A stretch of DNA of 64,000 nt from JACVRW01 sp963808545 (lineage in GTDB: Bacteria; Actinomycetota; Thermoleophilia; Solirubrobacterales; Thermoleophilaceae), in contig CAWEGB010000008.1 of NCBI GenBank assembly GCA_963808545.1, positions 248,001-312,000 of the forward strand. Direction: 5' to 3'. The notes below the pieces were generated by a model. The model was not told the origin of the DNA, did not search any database, and saw only the letters and a list, made by a program, of their open reading frames with translations. How positions within the stretch are numbered: the stretch's first letter is position 1; every line of letters starts with the position of its first letter. Below are positions 1 through 8,551 of this stretch, piece by piece. A program made the translations under genes and the position numbers.

Positions 1-288
1 GTGCCTGCGCAGCACGGCGTGCACATCCGCCGAGCGCCGCCGGTAGAGGTCGAAGTCGGGCGCGATGAAGACCGCGTCGGGACACAGTCGCCGTGCCCGC
101 TCGGCCGGCGTGGCGGAGAAGATCCCGTAGCGGCGGGCCTCGTAGCTGGCCGTGGTGACCACCGCCCTAGGCCCGCTTCCCGCCACCACCACCGGCAGCC
201 CGCGCAGCTCCGGGCGCCGCTGCAGCTCGACGCTGACGTAGAAGGCGTCCATGTCTACATGCGCGTAGACGTAGCGGATATCGGCCAC
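1..288 (-). CDS. dinB: DNA polymerase IV (Y-family), 5' part only
   Basis: The minus strand encodes 96 codons of the N-terminal palm/fingers region of a Y-family translesion polymerase, cut by the window edge. The VDMDAFYVSVE motif near residue 13 carries the first catalytic aspartate and the steric-gate region. It is followed by VVVAG and TTASYEARRYGIFSATPA, the DinB dNTP-binding block, and CPDAVFIAPDFDLYR. Such enzymes extend primers across damaged templates and are often error-prone. I chose the GTG at 288 because the family similarity begins just after it. The frame stays open further upstream (to a TAG near position 408), so a longer N-terminus cannot be excluded. Confidence 0.85.
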   Translation of the reverse strand, partial: MADIRYVYAHVDMDAFYVSVELQRRPELRGLPVVVAGSGPRAVVTTASYEARRYGIFSATPAERARRLCPDAVFIAPDFDLYRRRSADVHAVLRRH

Positions 289-453
289 GTCTGAACTGTA
301 GGCCCGGCGCAGGACGGGGGGACGCTTGTGGCTGAATGGCACGACCCCGAACACGCCGTCCTCGAAACGCTCGACCTGTGCCGACAGCCGGATTCGCCGC
401 AGCTACAGCAAGTACATCGCCAACTGCCCGTGCCCCGGCCACGGGCGTGGACG

Positions 454-1425
454 CTAGCGGGCGGTGGTATGCAGGCTTCGTTCGGCGTCGGGAGTTCGGC
501 TCAGGGCGGGACTCGCGGTCGGGGTGTCGGGCTCAGCGGCAGCCTCTTCAAGCGCTTCGCCGGCGCGCACGGGCGCCGGGATCAGCGCCGCCCCTACGAG
601 GATGAGCGCGAACGCCGCGATGCGCACCCCAATCACGAAGGCGTTGCTGCCGAGCCGGTCTCCAAAGACCGCCAGCCCGGCGAGGATCGTCGACAGGTTT
701 GCCGCGACCGAGGTGACGGCGATCACCGCGACGCCGTCGCCGATCTGGAGGCTGCGAGCGGAGGCGAAGAACGAGAACACCGCCGCCGTGACGATGACCA
801 GGCTCCAAGGGCTGAGCAGGCCGACCGGGCCGCTGTCGAGGTCTCCCGAGAGCGCCTTGATCGCTACGTCTGAGATCCCGAATCCGAGCCCGGCGGCAAT
901 CCCGAGCAGCACGCCGCGTTGCGCCGGGATGCGCTCAATCAGATGGGAGACGACGAGAAGCACGCCGACGCCGACGGCGATCGACTCGAAGACGATCATC
1001 CCCGCAAGGGAGTAGCTGGAATGGGCTTCTCCTTCGCCGCCGCCGGTCAGCGTCAGCAACGTGAGCGAGACCGCCACCAGGCCGATCCCGATCCACTGGC
1101 GACGTCCCAGCTCGAAGCCGAAGAAGCGCTCGGCGAGCACCGCCAGGAAAACGAGACCTCCCGCCAGCACGGCCTGGCCGATCGAGATCGGGGCAAGCAC
1201 GAGCGCGGCCACGTGCAGCGCGAACGCGACCGCCGCCACGCCCCAGCCGATGCTCCACCACTTGGAGCGAAAGAGATCGATCGCGCTGCGCAGTGGATGG
1301 CGCATGACCACATCGGGCGCTTCGACCGCCCCCCTGTGCTTGAACAGGAAGGCGAGATTCGTCCCAAGGGCGGACAGCAGCGCACAGATAAGGCCCACGC
1401 CGACGGCCAGCGAGACGCTGGTCAC
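454..1425 (-). CDS. DMT/EamA-like multi-spanning membrane protein
   Basis: This 323-residue protein has about nine to ten hydrophobic segments, a pattern typical of drug/metabolite transporter superfamily permeases. It starts at GTG with a TM segment (SLAVGVGLICALLSALGTN) and ends in a polar tail of about 40 residues. The segments QAVLAGGLVFLAVLAERFFG and GISDVAIKAL recur almost unchanged in the inverted paralogue at 4690-5611. The substrate cannot be told from sequence. The neighbours (dinB upstream, small membrane ORF) give no functional hint. Confidence 0.75.
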   Translation of the reverse strand: MTSVSLAVGVGLICALLSALGTNLAFLFKHRGAVEAPDVVMRHPLRSAIDLFRSKWWSIGWGVAAVAFALHVAALVLAPISIGQAVLAGGLVFLAVLAERFFGFELGRRQWIGIGLVAVSLTLLTLTGGGEGEAHSSYSLAGMIVFESIAVGVGVLLVVSHLIERIPAQRGVLLGIAAGLGFGISDVAIKALSGDLDSGPVGLLSPWSLVIVTAAVFSFFASARSLQIGDGVAVIAVTSVAANLSTILAGLAVFGDRLGSNAFVIGVRIAAFALILVGAALIPAPVRAGEALEEAAAEPDTPTASPALSRTPDAERSLHTTAR

Positions 1426-1467
1426 CGCGCGGCCCTCTTCCGATCGTTGATCGGGCCCAAGAGAGCG

Positions 1468-1788
1468 CTACCCCCGACCGGCGTGCCGACTCATGCCAAT
1501 CAATGTACGCCGTACCTTGCCTCGTGCGACGCCAGCCTTGGTACCACCCCGCCGTCGGAGGGAAATGCTTCGTACGGTCCTTGTTCGGCGCGGGCGCAAG
1601 TGCTCCTCATGTTGGACCGCGTCGCCTATCAGCCAGAACATGGGCGGCCAGAGGCCGACGAATAGCGCTCGCCGCTCCGCGTTGCCTCGCTCCTCCTGGT
1701 CCACGGTCTTCGCGCGGATCCAGAGCGCGATGCAGAGGTAGATCGACGCGAGCGAGGTCAATTGGAAGTGCCAGCCGCGTAGACCCAC
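1468..1788 (-). CDS. Small membrane protein, possibly decayed
   Basis: The minus-strand frame reads GLRGWHFQLTSLASIYLCIA then LWIRAKTVDQEERGNAERRA and LFVGLWPPMFWLIGDAVQHE. That is two hydrophobic helices separated by a charged loop, in good coding style down to about position 1600. The remaining ~45 residues to the stop are arginine-rich and look non-coding. Start options are GTG 1788 or GTG 1812, and an ATG at 1790 lies one frame off, so the 5' end may be frameshifted. I do not recognise a named family. It lies just upstream of the DMT-like gene on the same strand. Confidence 0.45.
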   Translation of the reverse strand: MGLRGWHFQLTSLASIYLCIALWIRAKTVDQEERGNAERRALFVGLWPPMFWLIGDAVQHEEHLRPRRTRTVRSISLRRRGGTKAGVARGKVRRTLIGMSRHAGRG

Positions 1789-1874
1789 ATGAACAAGTGG
1801 CTTTGTCAACACCCCGGACCGCTACCCGGGGCCTGGCGTGTGCATGCCCATTAGCTCACGGGTAGTGATTGCCT

Positions 1875-2597
1875 ATGCCCCGATCCAGCAAGCTGCCGTT
1901 GACCCGCTCGGCGGCGATTGCGGCACGGTGGCCGCTTGGCCTGGCGCTCACTTCTTGGCGCTATCTATGGCGAACCATGCCCCTCTACCGCGCCGAGGAA
2001 CCTGGTTCTTGGGCGAACGACATGCCGCCGCCGCTACCGGACGGGAACACGGACGATGAGGCTCAGCGGGTTGTTGATGGCGTGGGCCCACTTTTCCATC
2101 GCCGATACCGCGCGGACATCAGCGGCGCGAGCCTTCGGCCCGAGGAGCTGATGGCGCGTTTGCAGGCGGACCCCGACTCCGCCGCCCCGAGCGAGTTCGC
2201 GACCTTCAAGAAGGTCTCGGGGGGTGAGGGGGGCATGTGGCTCGGTGACGAGTACATCGTTCGCATGCCCGGGCCCTGGGACGGTCCGGTGCGGGTCGTC
2301 GAGGTCTCTGAGCGTTCCTTTCGCTTCATGACGCTGGCCGGACACCTCGAGGCGGGCCAGATCGCCTTCCGCGTGGACGGCGACGACGAGCGCATTCGCT
2401 TCGAGATCGAGTCGTGGGCCCGCAGCGGCGACCGCCTCTCCAACCTGCTCTATGACCGCATGCGGATGTCGAAGGAGATCCAACTCCATATGTGGATCTC
2501 CTTCCTCGAACGGGTTATCCGCATGTCGGGGGGCGAGCGGGATGGAGGCCTGCGCATCGACACCCGCCGCGTCGAGGACGTGCCCGCCGGTGCTTAA
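1875..2597 (+). CDS. Conserved protein, partner of a DUF1990 protein
   Basis: This 240-residue soluble protein is mostly acidic, with no signal peptide or membrane segment. Its C-terminal half (KVSGGEGGMWLGDEYIVRMP, FMTLAGHLEAGQIAFRVDGD, SNLLYDRMRMSKEIQLHMW) alternates beta strands and ends in a helix. The architecture resembles the DUF1990 protein encoded directly downstream, so it may be a distant paralogue. ATG 1875 is preferred over the in-frame TTG 1869. Its stop overlaps the start of the next gene by 8 nt, so the two are probably co-translated. The function is unknown. Confidence 0.7.
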   Translation: MPRSSKLPLTRSAAIAARWPLGLALTSWRYLWRTMPLYRAEEPGSWANDMPPPLPDGNTDDEAQRVVDGVGPLFHRRYRADISGASLRPEELMARLQADPDSAAPSEFATFKKVSGGEGGMWLGDEYIVRMPGPWDGPVRVVEVSERSFRFMTLAGHLEAGQIAFRVDGDDERIRFEIESWARSGDRLSNLLYDRMRMSKEIQLHMWISFLERVIRMSGGERDGGLRIDTRRVEDVPAGA

Positions 2598-3288
2598 CCG
2601 GCTGCTGCTGGGGCAGCCCCGCGACCCCCGGCGCGCGCTTGCGGAGCTCCGCGACCGAGGGCTCAACTTCGACGTCACCCGCCGGGCCGAGTACACGCCC
2701 GAGAACGGATGGCACGCGGACGACGTGCGCCGAGCTCTTCCCCCCGAGCCACCCGGCGCCCCCACGCCGGCCGGAAGCTGGGACACGGCTCGGCAAATCG
2801 CTCGCAACTACGACTTCGTCGACCCGTCGACCGTGCGCGGCGTCTTCGACCGTGAAGAGCCGCTCGAGCAGCGCACGATGCTGCTGATCCTGCATTTCCA
2901 CCGCCTGCGGATCTACGTGGGAGTACGGGTGGGAAACGTGTACGACGAGGAGCGGACGCTCGACGGGCGCCGCGGCCGCGTCTTCGGCTGGAACTACCGA
3001 ACGCTCGAGGGGCACGTCGAGCAGGGCGAGATGAAATGGGAGGTATGGAAATTCCCCGAGACGGGAGAAGTCCTCTTCCGCGTGGCTTCCTTCTCGCGGG
3101 CGGCGCGGCGGGGCAATCTCTTGGTGCGCTTCGGCTTCCGCCTGTTCGGCCGTCGGCAGCAGCTTCGCTTCCTCAACCTGACCGCCGACCGAATGGCACG
3201 GCTGACCGAGGAGCAGCTGGAACGCCGCAACACCCTTCCGACCCCCAGCGCCCGGCACCGACTCGAAGACGTTGCAGGGGACGGTTGA
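2590..3288 (+). CDS. DUF1990 family protein
   Basis: This 232-residue protein shows the DUF1990 hallmarks: a central LRIYVGVRVGNVYDEERT strand pair, then FGWNYRTLEGHVEQGEMKWE, a WKFPETGEVLFRVASFSR segment, and a C-terminal FGFRLFGRRQQLRFL block. The GTG at 2590 overlaps the upstream stop by 8 nt, which supports translational coupling. Family members are small beta-rich proteins of unknown biochemical function, common in actinobacteria. No catalytic residues can be assigned. Confidence 0.75.
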   Translation: MLNRLLLGQPRDPRRALAELRDRGLNFDVTRRAEYTPENGWHADDVRRALPPEPPGAPTPAGSWDTARQIARNYDFVDPSTVRGVFDREEPLEQRTMLLILHFHRLRIYVGVRVGNVYDEERTLDGRRGRVFGWNYRTLEGHVEQGEMKWEVWKFPETGEVLFRVASFSRAARRGNLLVRFGFRLFGRRQQLRFLNLTADRMARLTEEQLERRNTLPTPSARHRLEDVAGDG

Positions 3289-3565
3289 ACGAGCCGGCCC
3301 CCGGCGGTCGCCGCATCTCAGCCCTCAAGGGCCTCCTGGATCGCTAGGTCGGAGTAGGCGCGAAGGCGGCAGCGCACCGTGCGCTCCCGGGCCGTGCTGC
3401 AGAGCCCGTCGGTGGTGTTCACGGCGCCCGTCGAAAGCCCGCGCCCGAGTGGGCTGACGGCATAGGCCGATCACCAGCATGAGGACAGGCGCCCGGCGAA
3501 AAGCGATGCCTCGAGGCCGCCGACGGGCGTGTGCCGCGGCGGAGGACCGGTGTGTGCCGCAGGGT

Positions 3566-3814
3566 CTACACGTGGTAGAGAAACATGTACACCGCGGACG
3601 GGCCGCCCTGGACCCACTCCGCGAGGCAGTAGCGGCACGTGCTGCCGTCGTCGGCGGGCACATTGACCGTGCTCGGCGGGCGGCCCTCGACGACCTCAGC
3701 CTCGATGCGTATGCCTCGCAGCGGCCCGTCGTCCAACACCGCGGTGATGGTCGGCCCGTCTTGGTCGGAGGCGCGCGCCGCGGACGTCACGCGCTGGCTG
3801 AGGGTGTGCGCCAT
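3566..3814 (-). CDS. Small conserved hypothetical protein
   Basis: This 82-residue ORF begins MAHTLSQRVTSAARA and continues with a beta-rich core, VLDDGPLRGIRIEAEVVEGR. It then has a CRYC pair within DGSTCRYCLAEWVQ and the end SAVYMFLYHV. The CxxC could bind metal or be redox-active, though only one pair is present. Its 5' end overlaps the 3' end of the winged-helix remnant in another frame by 28 nt. Coding style is convincing, but the family is not recognised. Confidence 0.55.
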   Translation of the reverse strand: MAHTLSQRVTSAARASDQDGPTITAVLDDGPLRGIRIEAEVVEGRPPSTVNVPADDGSTCRYCLAEWVQGGPSAVYMFLYHV

Positions 3815-4002
3815 AGCAATCTCGTGTGGCCATTGGTGATCTCGCCGGCCCGAACCAGGTGCGACAGCCCCGCGGCGACCGTCCCGCGGTTGGCGTTCAA
3901 TCCCTTCGCGAGGTCGCCGGTAGTGCTCTGCGGGTGGTCGTTCAGGTATTCGATGATGCGCCCCTCGACATCGTGCTTGCGCGACGGGCCGCGGCGTGAC
4001 GG
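3787..4002 (-). pseudogene. Winged-helix DNA-binding protein remnant without start codon
   Basis: A minus-strand frame with no ATG, GTG or TTG start reads KHDVEGRIIEYLNDHPQSTT then GDLAKGLNANRGTVAAGLSH and LVRAGEITNGHTRLLWRTPS before a TGA at 3787. This is a clear helix-turn-helix/winged-helix domain of about 60 residues. The frame is closed upstream by TAA at 4003-4005. The arginine/serine-rich N-terminal tail usual for such small proteins would need a frameshift to be restored. I infer a decayed or mis-sequenced DNA-binding gene. Confidence 0.55.
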
Positions 4003-4689
4003 TTACTGGCGCGACGCGCGGTCGCTCGACGCGCCGAGCGCCGCGGCACCACTGGCGCCGTGACCAGCGTCAACTCTGCGACGGTGCGGTGGGCGCTCCG
4101 TTGACAGTGCTCTGCGTTTGCATTATCGACCTCCCGACCCTCATGGAGGTGTCGCGCGAGAGGTAGAGGGAACGAGACCTAAACGCGTTATCAACGGCTA
4201 GGCCCTGCGGGTCTCGATCATGGCCTCAAGCTCCGCGCCTCGGCGCTGTCGCGCTTCGGTGGCTTTCGGGCCTAGAGGCTGAAGTCCTGCCCGCAGGGTC
4301 AGCTCAGCTACCACAGTACTCCCTTCCCAGGCCGATACCAACTAGTCCGCTTGCTGCACCGCAAGGGCGGCACGCGCCTCGCCCTGGTGGTCGCGTCCGT
4401 GTGCGGGAGTGCTGCCCACGGATCCCCTTCGCGCGGTGTCCTGACGCCGCCCGCTCACGCGCACCCGATTAATCTCGCCTAACGGAATACCGAGACGCTA
4501 CGCCAGGCCCGCGGGAAAAGCTTCGCGGAGCGCCACGAAGGAACGCCGCTCCGGGCCCGACGGGCGCCCTCCCTGCTTGGCGCGACTGCAGAGCGCGCCC
4601 GGCCTTACTCGAGACGCCTGCCCTCGTCCAGAGCAGCAGTCGTTTCTCGTCGCCGGGACCCGGAAGGATGCGTGGAGGAAGGGGCTCAA
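4003..4689. other. Intergenic stretch without convincing genes
   Basis: About 690 nt between the winged-helix remnant and the frameshifted DMT-like gene. Frames on both strands are short and arginine-rich, and I see no protein family, tRNA or obvious repeat. The last 20 nt carry the Shine-Dalgarno-like GGAGGAAGG of the following gene. Confidence 0.5.
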
Positions 4690-5611
4690 GTGACGGATCT
4701 TTCTGCGTCGGTCTTTGTGGGGCTTGCCTGTGCCGTGTTGTCGGCGTTCGGCACCAACCTGGCCTTCCTGTACAAGCACCGCGGCGCCGTCGCCGCGCCC
4801 GACGTGGACATGCGCCACCCGTTGCGCAGCGCAGCCGACCTGTTCCGCTCGAGGTGGTGGACGATCGGGTGGCTCGTGGCGGTCGCAGCCTTCTTGGCGC
4901 ATGTCGGGGCGCTCGCCCTTTTGCCGCTTTCGACGGCTCAGGCGGTCCTGTCGGGAGGTTTCGTGCTGCTTGCCGTGCTCGCGGAGCGCTTCTTCGGCTT
5001 CCAGCTTGGCCGCCGCCAGTGGATCGGGATCATCCTGGTGGCCGTGTCGCTCGCGCTCCTGGGCGTAACGGGCAAGGAGTCCGGCGGCGACACCTCCGAC
5101 TACTCCCTTACGGCGCTGATCCTCTTCGAGGGTGGCGGCATCGCTCTGGGGCTAGTCTTCATCTTCTCGCATCGCGTCGAGCGGGTGAGGGCGCAGCACG
5201 GCGTCCTGCTGGGCGCGGCGGCGGGCCTCGGCTTCGGAATCTCGGATGTGGCGATCAAGGCGTTGAGCGACGATCTCGAGAGGGGCATCGTCGGTCTCCT
5301 CAGCCCCTGGAGTGCTCTCATCGTGATCGCGGCCGTCGGCTCCTTCTTTGCTTCCGCGCGGAGCTTGCAGGTGGGCGACGGCGTGGCCGTGATTGCGGTC
5401 ACTCCGTCGCTGTGAACAGTCGACGATCGTTGCGGGGCTGGTCGTCTTTGGCGATCCGCTGGGTGACGACTTCCTCGTCGTCGGCATCCGCCTCACCGCG
5501 TTCCTGCTCGTGCTCCTGGCCGCGGCGTTGATGCCTGCCCCGGTCCGTGCCGGAGAGGTGTTGAAGGAGCCGCGCGCTGAGCAGCTCGGGACCTCTCCCA
5601 CCGCCGCGTGA
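4690..5611 (+). pseudogene. DMT/EamA-like membrane protein with two 1-nt deletions
   Basis: This is a paralogue of the 454-1425 product, in opposite orientation. GTG 4690 (after AGGAAGGGG) gives VTDLSASVFVGLACAVLSAF, and alignment to the paralogue continues to VIAVT at 5400, where the frame hits TGA after VTPSL. The middle segment SVAVNS is in the third frame, and STIVAGLVVFGDPLGDDF to the stop at 5611 is in the second frame. Restoring one T after ACT (about 5403) and one T after AGT (about 5420) would rebuild a protein colinear with its paralogue. Both are TT to T changes 17 nt apart, so either two mutations or sequencing errors. Confidence 0.75.
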
Positions 5612-5623
5612 GGGCTCGGCGTG

Positions 5624-5857
5624 CTAGACGGCCGCGCTGCCGCCGGCGATCCGGCTGCGGACCAGGTCGGCGATCTCGGCCGCATGCCCCGGCGCGATCC
5701 CACTGATGATGCCCTTGCCGCCGGTGGTCGACACCGCGAGGCGCGCTCCGAACCACTTCCCCCTTACGCCCACCGAGAACACCTGCTCGTACGGGAAGGC
5801 AAGCGTCTCTCGCACCGCTATGAAGAGCAGCGCCGGTCGGTGGCCACAGGACGCCAT
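5624..5857 (-). CDS. Small conserved hypothetical protein
   Basis: From ATG 5857 the 77-residue product contains ALLFIAVRETLAFPYEQVFS then VGVRGKWFGARLAVSTTGGK and GIISGIAPGHAAEIADLVRS. The pattern of short beta strands ending in one helix suggests a small PH-like or similar barrel, but I cannot name the family. An in-frame TTG at 5890 directly abuts the stop of the upstream gene, so the pair may be translationally coupled or be two halves of one gene. Confidence 0.45.
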   Translation of the reverse strand: MASCGHRPALLFIAVRETLAFPYEQVFSVGVRGKWFGARLAVSTTGGKGIISGIAPGHAAEIADLVRSRIAGGSAAV

Positions 5858-5890
5858 CGTGACCCGCGCTGATCCCCGGCGCCATGTCAA

Positions 5891-6472
5891 TCACGTCCTC
5901 ATCGTCGTGGACGATTCGCCGAGCTGTCGATCAGAGCCGGGTCTCCTCGCCGCTCGGCGGGAGCCCACGCCAATCCTAGTCCCGATCCGCCCGCTCAGCG
6001 TATCTCGAGCCGCCGCCCGGATCGCCTCGACGTTGCGTGCGGCGGACTCGATCTCCTCGGCCAGCCGCCTCATTTTACGCTCATCCCGGCGGGGGAACGT
6101 GACCTCGCGGCACCATGTCGGACCCTCGATCTTGAGAGTCCGCTCGTGACGGTGGAAGCGACCGCCACCCGGCCTGTCCGCGATCCGGGCGCTGACCGCC
6201 GGCGTCAGCTCGTGGTTCCCGCCGGCCGTGCTCACCCGGTCGGCGTAGAGGATTACCTCGTGGCCGTAGGAGGCCAGCGGCCTCGCGGTCCTGGCCGCCC
6301 GCAGTTGACGCTGAGCAAGCTCGATCGCGCGATTGTGCGCCTTCTCGGCCTGCCTGAGCGCCCGCTGGGCGGCGGCGATCTCGTCGTGCTCCTCGCGCAG
6401 CAGGTCCCGCAGCGGCCGGGCGGCGACCTCGATGGCCTCACGTTTTCTCTCCGAGCGGCCATGGCTCGACAC
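5891..6472 (-). CDS. Coiled-coil hypothetical protein
   Basis: From GTG 6472 (preceded by GAGGGTGAT) the product is 193 residues. Residues 5-65 form a charged helix rich in E, R and Q (REEHDEIAAAQRALRQAEKA), then LASYGHEVILYADRVSTAGG begins a beta-rich domain with ERTLKIEGPTWCREV. A second helix (MRRLAEEIESAARNVEAIRA) follows, then an arginine-rich tail. The in-frame extension to 6610 looks non-coding. The family is not recognised. The stop touches the TTG of the downstream ORF. Confidence 0.5.
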   Translation of the reverse strand: MSSHGRSERKREAIEVAARPLRDLLREEHDEIAAAQRALRQAEKAHNRAIELAQRQLRAARTARPLASYGHEVILYADRVSTAGGNHELTPAVSARIADRPGGGRFHRHERTLKIEGPTWCREVTFPRRDERKMRRLAEEIESAARNVEAIRAAARDTLSGRIGTRIGVGSRRAARRPGSDRQLGESSTTMRT

Positions 6473-6803
6473 TAGATCACCCTCGCGGCCGGGACAAGCG
6501 TCCCATCGTCGTGAGAGATGAAAACGGCGACTCGCGAGCCATTGGTGCGGCGGCAGCGCCGTTCCTCCTTCGAGCTGCCGTTGCTCCGGGCACTTGCGAG
6601 ACGCTCGCAACCACGCGAAAGCAGCAGCGGCGAGGGCGTTGTCCTACTCGGCTTCTCGGGTCGCCTCCCTCATCTCAAATGCGACGGGGAGCGCACGGCT
6701 CCGCGCGCCGGCTGCGCGGCCGAGAAGCGCCCCGCCGCAGTTCCGCGACTGACGGCGTAGGACGACCTGGCGGCCCGCCCTTCTGTCAGCGATGCTGTAA
6801 CGC
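6473..6803. other. Intergenic stretch, no gene seen
   Basis: About 330 nt between the divergent coiled-coil gene and the AraC-type remnant. Frames present are arginine/alanine-rich shadows. I see no RNA gene or clear repeat. It should contain promoters for both flanking genes, but no convincing -35/-10 pair can be chosen by eye. Confidence 0.4.
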
Positions 6804-7234
6804 GTGGAGTACGTGTCCAGAGTGCCGCGGCCGCCGCTGGGCTGGCTGATCGACGACCTCTACTACCTGGAGGGCGCGCCGCCGTACCCCCGGCTGACGC
6901 TGCCACCGATGCCGGCGGCGGTGCTCATCGTCAACCTTCGGGCGCCGTTCCGCATCGCGCCGGCACCGACATCGCGGCGGCCGAGTACGCCGACGGCGTC
7001 GTGCTTACCACGCTCACCCGCGCCATGGAGTTCGGCTACCCGGCAGCGACCCGGTCGGTCGGCGTGCATTTCGAACCGTGGGGGTTGGCGCCGTTCCTAT
7101 CGCTGCCTGCGGTCGAGCTGCGCGACCGGCCAGTGACGGTGGAGGAGGTCTGGGGCGGCCACACCATCGCGGAGTTGCGGGACCGGCTGGCCACGGCGGC
7201 CGGGCCGCAGGAGATGCTGGTACTGCTCGAGCAG
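6804..7234 (+). pseudogene. AraC-type regulator remnant: sensor domain only, frameshifted
   Basis: GTG 6804 opens VEYVSRVPRPPLGWLIDDLY, PPYPRLTLPPMPAAVLIVNL and RAPFRI, the N-terminal effector domain seen in AraC-type regulators. Near 6957 one nucleotide is missing. The domain resumes in another frame as AGTDIAAAEYADGVVLTTLT through SVGVHFEPWGLAPFLSLPAV to MLVLLEQ at 7234. The usual C-terminal pair of helix-turn-helix motifs is absent, because the sequence runs straight into the ribosome-binding site of the next gene. I infer a frameshift plus a deletion joining the truncated gene to its former downstream neighbour. Confidence 0.6.
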
Positions 7235-7248
7235 AGGAGGAAGAGCCC

Positions 7249-7830
7249 ATGGGCAAGGTGGTCCTGTACAGCAGCGTGTCGGTGGACGGCTTCATCGCGG
7301 ACGAGAACGATCAGCCCGGCCCGCTGTTCGACTGGCTGTCCAGCGGTGACGTCCCGCTCGACGAGACCGGGCAGTTGACGGTGTCGCAGGCGTCCTACGA
7401 GTACACCCGGGCGTACTGGGACGAGATCGGAGTGACGATCGTCGGCCGCCACGTCTTCGACCTGACGGACGGCTGGGGCGGCACGCCACCGAGCGGGATC
7501 GAGCACGTGGTCGTCATGTCACACCGGCCGGCGCCCGAGGGCTGGCGCCCCGAGGCGCCGTTCCGCTTCGTCGACGGCGTCGAGGCGGCCATGGCCAAGG
7601 CACAGGAGCTCGCAGGCGACCGCACGGTCGAGGTCGCCGCCGGCGACGCCGGCGGCCAGGTGCTGGCCGCGGGGCTCGTCGACGAGGTCGCCATGGACGT
7701 CGCGCCCGTGGTGATCGGGTCCGGCAAGCGCTACTTCGGGTCGGTCGACGCACAGCACCTGCTGGAGGATCCCGACGTGGTGATCCAAGGCAACCGGGTG
7801 CTCCACGTGCGCTATCGGGTGCGCCGATGA
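7249..7830 (+). CDS. Dihydrofolate reductase-like (RibD C-terminal fold) protein
   Basis: This 193-residue protein starts at ATG 7249 after a strong GAGGAGGAAGAG. The fold signature is present: an N-terminal VVLYSSVSVDGFIADEND strand-helix, a central GVTIVGRHVFDLTDGWGG, GDAGGQVLAAGLVDEVAMDV, and VVIGSGKRYFG before the last strands. Family members bind NADPH. Many are of unknown physiological role and are found beside stress regulators. A second relative lies at 19661-20260. The truncated AraC-type gene immediately upstream was probably its regulator. Confidence 0.85.
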   Translation: MGKVVLYSSVSVDGFIADENDQPGPLFDWLSSGDVPLDETGQLTVSQASYEYTRAYWDEIGVTIVGRHVFDLTDGWGGTPPSGIEHVVVMSHRPAPEGWRPEAPFRFVDGVEAAMAKAQELAGDRTVEVAAGDAGGQVLAAGLVDEVAMDVAPVVIGSGKRYFGSVDAQHLLEDPDVVIQGNRVLHVRYRVRR

Positions 7831-8241
7831 CCGACCCGAGCGGATAAGCGAAGAAGTCGCACTGCCGGCAGGCTTCGACTCGCCCCGCCATGCGGGGGCG
7901 CTTGCCAACCTCCGCAGGCGCCCATTCGAACCCAGCGGCCGACCTGGGCCTCGGGCGTCAGGGGGTGGGGATCGAGCCGGGATAAGGGATGCGCTTCCGC
8001 AACGAGGCACAAGCGAGAGCGCCCCGCCCATTGGGACGAGCGCTCCCTATCGCGCAAAGCAGCACTCGCGCTCGGACTGCTCCCTCGCATGGAAAGCGAC
8101 AGTCCGGCGTTGTCCTGGATAGGCCTCGAAAAGATTTGAAGGGGCGAGCCTGCCGAGCAGCTCTCTATGCGCCGTGGCGGCTGCGGGGGAGCGGCTCCTA
8201 GTTCGCTATCCCCGCGCCCCGCCGAACGCTCCCTTGTTGAG
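7831..8241. other. Convergent intergenic region with a GC hairpin
   Basis: About 410 nt between two convergent genes, without a credible ORF. At 7881-7900 CGCCCCGC and GCGGGGGCG form a stem around a 3-nt loop, which could terminate transcription of the reductase-like gene. There is no T-run, as is common in high-GC actinobacteria. Nothing else recognisable is seen. Confidence 0.4.
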
Positions 8242-8454
8242 CTAGCCGGGAATGTCGCGCGGGTCGTTGCCGCGGGAGTCCTTCTCGCGGATGCTTCCGT
8301 CCTCGGCCTGGACAACGAGCTCGGCGTTCTGCTCGTCCGCCAGGTGCTGCCCCTGGCTGATCGCTTCTTCCACCGTGTCGTGCGTTGAGCGTCTGCTGCC
8401 GTTGATCTCAACCGTCCACCGGTCTCCGGCGGGAACTACGTGGACATCTGGCAT
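8242..8454 (-). CDS. DUF2188 domain protein
   Basis: This 70-residue protein matches the DUF2188 pattern along its whole length: a DVHVVPAGDRWTVEINGS strand pair, a helix with STHDTVEEAISQGQHLADEQ, then AELVVQAEDGSIREKDSRGN DP and a short tail. The family is small, double-beta-like and frequent in stress or phage-associated loci; its biochemical role is unknown. It lies downstream of the DUF892 gene on the same strand, 97 nt away. Confidence 0.85.
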   Translation of the reverse strand: MPDVHVVPAGDRWTVEINGSRRSTHDTVEEAISQGQHLADEQNAELVVQAEDGSIREKDSRGNDPRDIPG

Positions 8455-8551
8455 TGCTGCTCCTCTGGTTACGGGGAAGGCGCGGCTCGGCTCCCGCGTC
8501 GAACCGGGAGGGGGCGGCGAGCCGCCCCCTCCCTTGGCTCGAAGGGCTCTC

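Noticed and set aside
1812..1831. Short CCCCGG/CCGGGG hairpin and nearby sequence considered as a tRNA
   Set aside because: No cloverleaf with acceptor, D and T arms could be folded, and no TTCGA-type T loop is present.
3325..3663. 112-residue minus-strand frame
   Set aside because: It is arginine/alanine-rich and overlaps the better-supported 82-residue ORF in another frame.
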